Source of the DNA: Pseudomonadota bacterium
Lineage (GTDB): Bacteria > Myxococcota > UBA9042 > PHBI01
Reading direction: 5' to 3'
DNA length: 5,775 nt
Assembly (NCBI GenBank): GCA_005772945.1
Contig: SXIE01000147.1
Span: 1-5,775, forward strand
The notes beneath the pieces are model-generated. The model was not told the DNA's origin and did not search any database. It saw only the letters and a list, made by a program, of their open reading frames with translations. The position numbers were made by a program, and so were the translations under genes. Below, piece after piece: positions 1 to 5,289 of the stretch (the stretch's first letter is position 1; every line of letters starts with the position of its first letter).

Positions 1-844
1 CGGCGAGCGCCCGTGCGGCGGCGTCGTCGGCGGCCTCGGACCAGACGCTCCGGGCCGCATGGCGAGCCGTGCCGGCGAGCGTCGTCCCCGCACGCCACTC
101 GGGCGCCAGCTGACCCAGCACCGCCGCGGCGTCGCGCTCGGCCTGGAGCGCCTCGACCCAGGGCGCGAGCTCGGGAACGGCGCCCACCCACGGCCGGAAG
201 GTCTGGCCCAGCGCCCAGAGATCGGTCGCCGGACCAAGCGTATCGCGGGTCCCACGCGCCAGCTCAGGCTCGAGGTAGGCGCGCGTCCCGCCCAGGAATG
301 GGCTGCCGATGGCGCCCGCCAGGCCGAAGTCGATGAGCGTCGGGCGCGGCGCCATGAGGATGTTGGCCGGCTTGAGATCGCCGTGCACCAACCCCTCGGC
401 GTGCAGCCACGCCAACGTCTGGACGAGCTCGCGCACCACGTCGAGCACCGCGCGCGCCGCGGGTCTCCCGGCCATCCAGCGATCGAGCCGCGGCCCCTCG
501 ACCAGCTCCGAGGTCAGCCAAAAGCCCTGCGCCTTGCCACTCTCGGGCGCGCCCTCGGCTGCGGACGGCATCGGCCCGAAGTCCAAGACGCGCACGATCC
601 CCGGGTGCTCGAGCCGCCCGAGGATCGCGAACTCCTCGGCCAGCCGCGGGTCGACCGCCTCCATGGCCCGTCCGCGCTTGAGCGCGACCATCCGATCGCC
701 GAGCCGGTCCCACACGCGCCGAACGGTCCCCATCCCGCCGGCGCCCAGCGGCCCGAGATCCTGAAAGCGATGTGAAACGGCCTCGACGGGGGTCGAAGCG
801 AGCGGAGGGTGGGCCGGGTGGGCGGCTGTCATTGCGGTTGGCAT
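1..844 (-). CDS. Hanks-type serine/threonine protein kinase, N-terminal part (runs off left edge)
   Basis: Predicted cytoplasmic kinase transferring phosphate from ATP to Ser/Thr of unknown targets. Numbering from the ATG at 844, the visible 281 residues show a ~26-residue Ala/Pro-rich leader, then the glycine loop GAGGMGTV (34-41). The VALK lysine is K56, with a candidate alpha-C Glu at 70/71. The catalytic loop is HGDLKPANIL (154-163; D156, K158, N161), the magnesium-binding motif is DFG (172-174), and the P+1 region is GGTRAYLEPEL (185-195). The F-helix motif is DLWALG (208-213). All core catalytic residues are present. HGD replaces HRD, making it a non-RD kinase, and the DFG-to-PE segment is only about 20 residues. 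The C-terminus, where myxobacterial kinases often carry ATPase/TPR or sensor domains, lies outside the window. An in-frame TGA at 865-867 (on the minus strand) limits the start to ATG 844 or ATG 832 (four codons shorter). Neither has a Shine-Dalgarno. Kinase identity is firm; substrate and start are not known. Confidence 0.9.
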   Translation of the reverse strand, partial: MPTAMTAAHPAHPPLASTPVEAVSHRFQDLGPLGAGGMGTVRRVWDRLGDRMVALKRGRAMEAVDPRLAEEFAILGRLEHPGIVRVLDFGPMPSAAEGAPESGKAQGFWLTSELVEGPRLDRWMAGRPAARAVLDVVRELVQTLAWLHAEGLVHGDLKPANILMAPRPTLIDFGLAGAIGSPFLGGTRAYLEPELARGTRDTLGPATDLWALGQTFRPWVGAVPELAPWVEALQAERDAAAVLGQLAPEWRAGTTLAGTARHAARSVWSEAADDAAARALA

Positions 845-854
845 CGTGCTCGCG

Positions 855-883
855 ATTGTAAGTCACGATTGCACCCGCGTCAG
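855..883 (-). promoter_or_regulatory. Candidate sigma70-like promoter of the kinase gene
   Basis: On the minus strand, CTGACG (883-878; 4 of 6 to TTGACA) lies exactly 17 bp upstream of TACAAT (860-855; 5 of 6 to TATAAT). This local AT-richer patch stands out in a very GC-rich window. The predicted transcription start falls around 849-847, giving a leader of only ~4 nt to ATG 844 or ~16 nt to ATG 832. With no Shine-Dalgarno at either start, leaderless or near-leaderless translation is plausible. The motif match is seen directly; promoter activity is inferred. Confidence 0.5.
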
Positions 884-941
884 TTCGCTTTTCAGGTGCT
901 TCGGTGTTTTCTTCGCCTCGACGTCGGCGGCGCACGTGCCC

Positions 942-976
942 GGGAAAACGAAGAGCCCCCGACGTGCGGGGGCTCT
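942..976 (-). terminator. Rho-independent terminator of the DUF4139 lipoprotein gene
   Basis: A perfect 10-bp inverted repeat has arms AGAGCCCCCG (952-961) and CGGGGGCTCT (967-976) around a 5-nt loop. Read on the minus strand, the stem is followed by TCGTTTTCCC (951-942), a U-rich tail. It begins 29 nt past the stop of the DUF4139 gene. It separates that gene from the kinase gene downstream on the same strand, so the two are probably separate transcription units. On the plus strand no T-tract follows the stem, so it is not bidirectional. Confidence 0.85.
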
Positions 977-1005
977 CGCGAGGACGTCCGCCGAGCGGCC
1001 GCCGA

Positions 1006-3093
1006 TCAGCCGCCGTTGGGCTTGGGCGCCTCGGTCGGCTTGGCCGCCTCGCGCTCGAGGCGCAGCTCGCTCACGCCGTCCTGAAACTGGATCCGCGACA
1101 CCATCATCTGCTGCTCGAGGTTCACGACCTCGATCGTCCCGTTCTGAACGCCCTGCGACATCTCGCGCAGCTTGGCCTGCAGGTGGGCCATCAGGGCGCC
1201 GCCACCGGGCACGCCCTTGAGGGTCAGGATCTGATCGGTGAGCTCCTGGGTGCGCGTCCGGTACTCCTCCATGCGGCTGCGCACGAGCTCGATCTTCTGC
1301 GCGATGTTTCCCATCTGCTGATGGATCTCGAGCAGCTTCTTGAGCGGCTCGGCGAAGCGCTGATCGATGTCCTTGCCCTGCAGGTAGAGCTCGACGAGCC
1401 CCATCGAGTCGGGTCCGCGGAGATCGAGCGCGCGGACGATCGGTGTGGCCTCGCGGATCTCGATCGACTTGGTCTCGCCGGCCGCCAACTTGACCTCGAA
1501 GAGGTGCGCCTCGCCCATGCGCTCGTAGAGCTTGGGGCTCTTGTCGCTGGCGACGAGGTCCCAGCCCTTGCGCACGGTGTGCTTGAGGAAGACGCGCGTC
1601 GGCATGTGGAGCAGGCTCGTCAGCTTGAGCTTGGTCACGCGCTCGTGCTGCACCTCGGTCCGCAGGATCCCGCGCTGCAACGCCACGAGCCGCGTGATCT
1701 TGTCGGCCTCGGAGTCGTCGCGCTCGACGATGACCTCGCGGTCGAGTGCGAACGGAATGACCGCGGTCGCGCGCGGCGGCACGGGCTCGGTGAGGCCTTC
1801 GCCGATGAAGCGCTCCGCGCCGTACACCGTCATCGGGCCCGTCTCGAGCGTGTAGTCGGTCGGGTTCTTGATGCGGACGGACTTGAAGGCGAAGCGCTTG
1901 TTGCCGCGCTCGCTGTCGGGATCATAGAGGTAGACCACGTCGCCCTCGGCCTCCTGATCGACGACCGCGATGAGGGCGCTCGTCCCGCGCGCGACCGTCA
2001 CCGGCACCGGCGATTGGAAGTGACTCGCGCCGACGGGCTTGCCGTCGTCGGGGATCCCGGGGCGCTGCTCGCGGCCGGGCGCGGACGGGGCGTTGACGAT
2101 CTCGAGGCCGCGCTTGTTGGCGTCGCTCTTGGCCTCGACCTTGATACGCGCGGGGGCGACGCCCTCGCGGATGAGCTCGTTGCGCAGCCACTGCGCGCGG
2201 TCCTCAGGCGTGAAGCCGTCCTTGGCGGGGCCCGCGCCGGCGCCGCCCCAAGCCTGGAGCGTGACGTCGCCCTCGGTCTGGTTGAGCTTGGCGGCGAGCT
2301 GCTTGACCTTGGCGCGGCTGGCCGGGGGCGCCGCGGGAGCCCTGGCGGCCTCCACCGAGGCCGGTCGTGGGGCGCCGTCGACGTCGCGACCCGAGCGGTT
2401 GAAGGCGCCGCGCGCATCGTTGGCGAGGTCGCCGGCGATCTCGTCGTCGGCGAAGGTGTCGAGGACGGCCGCCTGGGTCTCGCGATCGCTGTAGGTCGAG
2501 CCGCCGACCGGAGGCGCCACGGCGAAACTCTCGCGCGACTTGAGCTCCTCGCGGAAGACGTTGCGCACGCTGCGCAGATCGAAGCGGAAGGAGAGCGCCG
2601 AGCTCGAGCCGACGCCGACCTTCACCTTGTTCCAGGTCTCGCCCGAGGTGTTGTCGACGACCGCCCAACCCTGCAGCCCGAGCTTGCCGTCGGCCTTCAC
2701 GACCACGCGGTAGCTCGGCTTCCAGGCGGGGGCTTCGGTGATGTACGTGAGGACGACCTCGCTGACGCCCGCGACCTGGACCTGGATGGTCATGTCGACT
2801 TTGCCGTCGTTGCTCGCGCCGGCGGTCGGGTAGTTGACGGGCAGCGGCTTGCCGGTCGCGGCGTCCGAGATCGTGAGGGACTTGAGGAAGTCGTCGACCT
2901 TGTCGTGCGGGACGGTCAGCGTGACCTTGCCGTCCTCGACCTTGGCGCGGCGCTCGTAGAACGCGATGCCGTTGCGATAGACGACGACGCGGCCGAGCGC
3001 GGCGTTCTCGGTCTCGACGTAGCTCGAGTAGCTCGAGCAGGCGACGGGGGCGGCTGACAGGATGGCGAGCGACAAGAGGGCGGGACGACGCAT
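1006..3093 (-). CDS. DUF4139 domain lipoprotein with OmpA-like insertion and C-terminal coiled coil
   Basis: A 695-residue predicted envelope protein; biochemical role unknown. The N-terminus has basic residues, a hydrophobic stretch, then PVAC-SS with Cys19 as the candidate lipidated residue (Pro at -3 is atypical). DUF4139-type signatures follow: APAWKPSYRV (121-130) and VDNTSGETWNKVKV (146-159). After a gap come PVPVTVARGTSALIAVVD (362-379), KNPTDYTLETGPMTVYG (409-425) and a conserved-looking IPFALDREVIVERD (446-459). Residues ~182-355 form an insertion within the domain. It is Ala/Pro-rich and then carries an OmpA-C-like stretch (about 263-322) containing DRAQWLRNELIREGVAPARI. Residues ~573-670 are charged, Leu/Gln-rich and probably coiled coil. 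The start is well defined: GGAGGA (3103-3098) lies 4 nt before ATG 3093. The frame stays open upstream, but only as GC-driven noise. The promoter is not evident; an 8-bp tandem repeat lies ~50 bp upstream and a terminator follows. Family assignment is from memory of the motifs, without a profile search. Confidence 0.87.
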   Translation of the reverse strand: MRRPALLSLAILSAAPVACSSYSSYVETENAALGRVVVYRNGIAFYERRAKVEDGKVTLTVPHDKVDDFLKSLTISDAATGKPLPVNYPTAGASNDGKVDMTIQVQVAGVSEVVLTYITEAPAWKPSYRVVVKADGKLGLQGWAVVDNTSGETWNKVKVGVGSSSALSFRFDLRSVRNVFREELKSRESFAVAPPVGGSTYSDRETQAAVLDTFADDEIAGDLANDARGAFNRSGRDVDGAPRPASVEAARAPAAPPASRAKVKQLAAKLNQTEGDVTLQAWGGAGAGPAKDGFTPEDRAQWLRNELIREGVAPARIKVEAKSDANKRGLEIVNAPSAPGREQRPGIPDDGKPVGASHFQSPVPVTVARGTSALIAVVDQEAEGDVVYLYDPDSERGNKRFAFKSVRIKNPTDYTLETGPMTVYGAERFIGEGLTEPVPPRATAVIPFALDREVIVERDDSEADKITRLVALQRGILRTEVQHERVTKLKLTSLLHMPTRVFLKHTVRKGWDLVASDKSPKLYERMGEAHLFEVKLAAGETKSIEIREATPIVRALDLRGPDSMGLVELYLQGKDIDQRFAEPLKKLLEIHQQMGNIAQKIELVRSRMEEYRTRTQELTDQILTLKGVPGGGALMAHLQAKLREMSQGVQNGTIEVVNLEQQMMVSRIQFQDGVSELRLEREAAKPTEAPKPNGG

Positions 3094-3097
3094 GACT

Positions 3098-3103
3098 TCC
3101 TCC
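3098..3103 (-). promoter_or_regulatory. Strong Shine-Dalgarno of the DUF4139 gene
   Basis: Minus-strand GGAGGA, continuing as GGAGGAAG, ends 4 nt before the ATG at 3093-3091. It is the best ribosome binding site in the window. It fixes the start at the signal-peptide methionine rather than at any upstream codon of the long open frame. Confidence 0.85.
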
Positions 3104-3142
3104 GCAACAAGACAAAGAGTGTGGGTATGGGCTGGGGCCCAT

Positions 3143-3190
3143 GATTCGGTGATTCGGTGATTCGGTGATTCGGTGATTCGGTGATTCGAT
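3143..3190. repeat. Tandem array of an 8-bp unit, GATTCGGT
   Basis: Five perfect head-to-tail copies of GATTCGGT occupy 3143-3182. A sixth copy with one change (GATTCGAT) is at 3183-3190, followed by a decayed remnant (GGTTCGCG, 3191-3198). There are no spacers, so this is not a CRISPR array. Each full copy contains one GATTC, a GANTC methylation-type motif, giving six in 48 bp. The array sits about 50 bp upstream of the DUF4139 start and about 175 bp upstream of the propeller lipoprotein start. Unit length is not a multiple of three and the tract is outside genes, so copy-number change would alter spacing in the regulatory region rather than reading frame. Confidence 0.95.
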
Positions 3191-3353
3191 GGTTCGCGCG
3201 GTGCGCCGAGCGCCGAGCCGCGTCGACCGAAGTGAGCGTGAGAGGCCTGCGGGCGCCGTCGGAGGCCGTCAGCGCAGGGGCCTGGCGTCGTACGCCTCAT
3301 GGCGGCGAACGATCTTTTCACGGTGATTTCGAGGTTGACGACGCGGCGCGCGG

Positions 3354-3359
3354 TATCCT
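3354..3359 (+). promoter_or_regulatory. Possible -10 element for a leaderless propeller-lipoprotein transcript
   Basis: TATCCT (matching TAnnnT) ends 7 nt before ATG 3367, which has no recognisable Shine-Dalgarno. A start about 7 nt after this element would place the 5' end at the ATG itself. TTGACG at 3335-3340 resembles a -35 box, but the spacer is only 13 bp, too short for normal sigma70 spacing. The element is seen in the sequence; its function is a weak inference. Confidence 0.25.
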
Positions 3360-3366
3360 CGCGGCC

Positions 3367-4437
3367 ATGGTCCTCCGACGCCCGCTTCCCCTGCTTCGCC
3401 TGCTTCGCCTGCTTGGATCGGTCCTCGCGCTCACGCTGGTGGCCTGCGAGCCCCCGCCCGACGGGCCCGACACGACCGACACGCACGGGTGGCAGACGGT
3501 CCTGCACGATCTTGCGCCGGCGCTCCTGTCCGTCTGGGGCAGCGGCGCGGAGGACATGTTCGTCGTCGGCTCGGACCCCGGCGACGGGGCCGGCCCGTGG
3601 GTCCTCCATTGGGACGGAGCGACCTGGGAGCGGCTTCGGACGGGCGCCAGCGGGGCGCTGTGGTCCGTCGCGGGCACCGATCGCGCGGGCCCCGTTTTCA
3701 TGGTGGGGGCCGGCGGGCTCGCGCTGCGTTGGGACCGCGGCTCGGGTGGCGCGTCGGGTGCGTTCACGCGTCTCAGCGGCGTCGCAAGCGACGTGACGCT
3801 CGCGGGCGTCGCCGCGATCGGTAGCAGCGTGTGGGCGGTGGGCGGCGGCGACGGCGACGGCCGCGGACGCGCCTACACGCTGGGCGGGGACGTCTTCAGC
3901 GAGCGCGCGGACCTGCCCGCTGCGGCGGCCACGGCCGGCGTGTTTTCGGGCGTCTGGGGACGCTCGGGCGGCGACCTCTGGATCGTCGGGCGCGGCGGAA
4001 AAGTCTTGCACCAACGTGCAAACGATTGGCAGACGTTCGCGGCGCCGACGGGGCAGCGGCTCGCCGCGCTACACGGCAATGGCGCCATCACGGTGGCGGT
4101 CGGCGGGCTCGTCAGCGGCGTCGTCGGCGAGCTGGCGGAGGCCGGCGTGACGGACGCGACGCCGTTCGGGATGCCGCCCATGGACGGGGTGTGGGTGCGG
4201 TCCGACGGGACGGTGCTCGCGGTCGGGGATCAGGGCGCCGTCTGGGAGCGGACCGGCAATCACTGGCGGGCCGACGTCGACGTGCCGCCTTCGGTCCTCC
4301 GGTACCACGCGGTCTGGGTCGATCCGGCGGGTGGGGCGTGGGTCGTCGGGGGCTACGTCCAGGCGCCGCAGCGCGACGGGGTCTTGCTCCATTTCGGCGC
4401 GGCGCTGCCGAGCGGCGCCATGACGTTGCCCGAGTGA
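3367..4437 (+). CDS. Predicted lipoprotein with seven Trp/Gly-rich beta-propeller-like repeats
   Basis: A 356-residue predicted secreted lipoprotein of unknown function. An Arg/Leu-rich signal peptide ends in the lipobox LVAC (Cys27), followed by a Pro/Asp-rich tether. The rest consists of about seven degenerate repeats of ~40 residues with a core like SVWG-hydrophobic-VVG-...-LHW-x-G-x-x-W. Recognisable cores are SVWGSGAEDMFVVGS (55-69), LWSVAGTDRAGPVFMVGAGG (98-117), AGVAAIGSSVWAVGGG (146-161), GVWGRSGGDLWIVGRGG, a weaker ALHGNGAITVAVGG, GVWVRSDGTVLAVGDQG and AVWVDPAGGAWVVGG. This pattern is common in myxobacterial extracellular proteins and suggests a seven-bladed propeller for binding; no catalytic residues can be named. 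Met at 3367 was chosen because it starts the signal peptide; the frame is open back to 3181, but that part looks non-coding. Its TGA overlaps the next gene's GTG, so the two are probably an operon. Confidence 0.85.
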   Translation: MVLRRPLPLLRLLRLLGSVLALTLVACEPPPDGPDTTDTHGWQTVLHDLAPALLSVWGSGAEDMFVVGSDPGDGAGPWVLHWDGATWERLRTGASGALWSVAGTDRAGPVFMVGAGGLALRWDRGSGGASGAFTRLSGVASDVTLAGVAAIGSSVWAVGGGDGDGRGRAYTLGGDVFSERADLPAAAATAGVFSGVWGRSGGDLWIVGRGGKVLHQRANDWQTFAAPTGQRLAALHGNGAITVAVGGLVSGVVGELAEAGVTDATPFGMPPMDGVWVRSDGTVLAVGDQGAVWERTGNHWRADVDVPPSVLRYHAVWVDPAGGAWVVGGYVQAPQRDGVLLHFGAALPSGAMTLPE

Positions 4438-5177
4438 CGCGCGGCGCGTCCAGAGGGTGGGCGTGGGCGGTGGGGTGGCTCATCGGGCCCGGCGTTGGCG
4501 CGCTGGCAGGCGCGTGCGCGACGGCGCCACGCACGCCGCCAGTCGCCGCGCACAAGGCCGGGACGCCCGCCTGGGAAGCGGTCGGGCGGGACCTGCTCCT
4601 GACCGACGCCGACGCCGATCGATCGCGCCACGTGGAGGCCGCCGAGGTCCCGGCGATCGCGTGCGCGCGGTGGCAGGCGATCGACGGCGCGCTCGAGCGC
4701 GAGCAGGGAACCACCCTCGACGCGCGCTACGGCTTCGAGCCCGGCTTCATGTTTCGCGGTGCGGCCCTGGGCATTGCGCCGGCGGCGCGCGAGGCCGTGC
4801 GCGCTCGGCTCATCGCGTGCGTCCGCGCGGGCGGCGAGGGCGACCCCGCGGGCACGGGCGCGCTCGTCAGGGCGATCGCCGATCTGTCCGACCCGACGCA
4901 CGCGCGCTGGGACCGCTTGGCGGCGGAGCTGCTGCGGGGCGCCTACGATCGGGACGAGTCCGGCGCCCTCGATCGCGGCGACGAGCTCACGCGCGTGCCG
5001 TGTTCGGTCTGGGTCGCCTTCGACGAGGCCGCGTTGAGTGCGCGCAACCTGCCGTTCATGGCCCTCTATGGCTTCGCCGAAGGGTACACCTACGTGGGCG
5101 ATGCGATCGGCGTCAGCCCGCCGATGCGCGTCGTGGCGGCGGAGCTCATGGGTGCGTGCGGGCTCGCCGCGGACTGA
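4434..5177 (+). CDS. Predicted lipoprotein made of two EF-hand/cysteine modules
   Basis: A 247-residue predicted calcium-binding envelope protein, not matched to a named family. After [18 protein letters not shown] comes a hydrophobic stretch and a weak lipobox, AGAC (Cys28). EF-hand loop 1 is [12 protein letters not shown] (60-71; ligands D60, D62, S64, E68, E71). Loop 2 is [12 protein letters not shown] (172-183; D172, D174, S176, D180, with Asp at position 12). The two halves (about 47-129 and 159-242) align throughout: W47/W159, EF loop, C77/C190, W80/W193, YGFxxG at 99/212, C129/C242. The fold is therefore a tandem duplication, with a probable disulfide in each half. GTG 4434 is chosen because it supplies the basic n-region and overlaps the previous stop by 4 nt (GTGA), giving translational coupling without a Shine-Dalgarno. 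GTG 4470 would lose the basic residues. The partner of the protein is probably the propeller lipoprotein. Calcium binding is inferred. Confidence 0.85.
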   Translation: MTRGASRGWAWAVGWLIGPGVGALAGACATAPRTPPVAAHKAGTPAWEAVGRDLLLTDADADRSRHVEAAEVPAIACARWQAIDGALEREQGTTLDARYGFEPGFMFRGAALGIAPAAREAVRARLIACVRAGGEGDPAGTGALVRAIADLSDPTHARWDRLAAELLRGAYDRDESGALDRGDELTRVPCSVWVAFDEAALSARNLPFMALYGFAEGYTYVGDAIGVSPPMRVVAAELMGACGLAAD

Positions 5178-5192
5178 TTCCCGCTCTTCGCT

Positions 5193-5218
5193 GAGGTTGC
5201 GTGCCGAGGTCGCGTGCC
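5193..5218. repeat. Tandem 13-bp direct repeat
   Basis: GAGGTTGCGTGCC (5193-5205) is followed immediately by GAGGTCGCGTGCC (5206-5218), with one mismatch. It lies 16 bp after the stop of the EF-hand gene and ~70 bp before the DUF4157 gene. It could be a duplicated protein-binding half-site or a simple slippage duplication. Only the repeat itself is certain. Confidence 0.6.
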
Positions 5219-5260
5219 ACGATCGGCCGCCTCACGGTCCTCACTCGAGACGCGCCCACT

Positions 5261-5284
5261 CCTCACCGAGCGCGTCCAGTGAGG
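5261..5284 (+). promoter_or_regulatory. Shine-Dalgarno of the DUF4157 gene within a possible hairpin
   Basis: GTGAGG (5279-5284) ends 5 nt before ATG 5290 and supplies a GAGG Shine-Dalgarno core. CCTCAC (5261-5266) is its exact complement across a 12-nt loop, so the leader RNA could fold to hide the ribosome binding site. Two further CCTCAC copies at 5230-5235 and 5239-5244 could compete for the same site. The 6-bp stem is short, so regulation is speculative; the Shine-Dalgarno itself is reasonable. Confidence 0.45.
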
Positions 5285-5289
5285 CCCGC

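Larger units (their letters stand above)
3094..3366. other. Divergent intergenic region between two lipoprotein genes
   Basis: This region holds the Shine-Dalgarno of the DUF4139 gene at its left end, the GATTCGGT array, and then ~170 bp of GC-rich sequence leading to the propeller lipoprotein. A small perfect dyad, GGCGT-CGT-ACGCC (3284-3296), and an imperfect one (AGGCCTGCG at 3243-3251 against CGCAGGGGCCT at 3273-3283, with a 2-nt bulge) could be operator-like. Neither is followed by a T-tract. No tRNA, small gene or convincing canonical promoter was found. It presumably contains both divergent promoters. Confidence 0.6.
5178..5289. other. Spacer between the EF-hand and DUF4157 genes
   Basis: A 112-bp gap with the 13-bp tandem repeat, three CCTCAC motifs and the DUF4157 Shine-Dalgarno. 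No clear terminator hairpin with a T-tract follows the EF-hand gene and no canonical promoter is seen. Whether DUF4157 is transcribed with the upstream lipoproteins therefore cannot be decided from sequence. Confidence 0.5.

Noticed and set aside
59..775. Plus-strand open frame opposite the kinase gene
   Set aside because: Antisense shadow; the minus strand has all ordered kinase motifs and the plus translation has none.
264..935. Minus-strand frame overlapping the kinase in another phase
   Set aside because: Its Arg/Ala/Gly-rich translation is the kinase read out of phase; kinase motifs appear only in the frame ending at position 1.
904..3057. A 717-codon open frame on the plus strand opposite the DUF4139 gene
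   Set aside because: It is the exact antisense of a gene with clear signal peptide, domain motifs, Shine-Dalgarno and terminator. Its translation is the Leu/Asp/Arg/Ala-rich pattern expected from antisense of GC-rich codons, with no recognisable domain.
3143..3190. CRISPR array
   Set aside because: The 8-bp units abut directly with no spacers, and the units are too short.
3243..3283. Terminator hairpin in the divergent intergenic region
   Set aside because: The stem needs a 2-nt bulge and a ~21-nt loop, no T-tract follows on either strand, and no gene ends here.
3181..3366. N-terminal extension of the propeller lipoprotein to ATG 3181
   Set aside because: It would begin inside the 8-bp repeat array and bury the signal peptide 62 residues into the protein.
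3094..4014. Upstream extension of the DUF4139 frame on the minus strand
   Set aside because: The frame is open only because GC-rich DNA lacks stops. It runs antisense through the propeller gene and translates the 8-bp repeat into a low-complexity NHRITES-type string. The Shine-Dalgarno and signal peptide at 3093 mark the true start.
3831..4433. N-terminal extension of the EF-hand protein
   Set aside because: The region is the propeller gene in another phase and gives a poly-Arg/Gly translation; the lipoprotein signal begins at GTG 4434.
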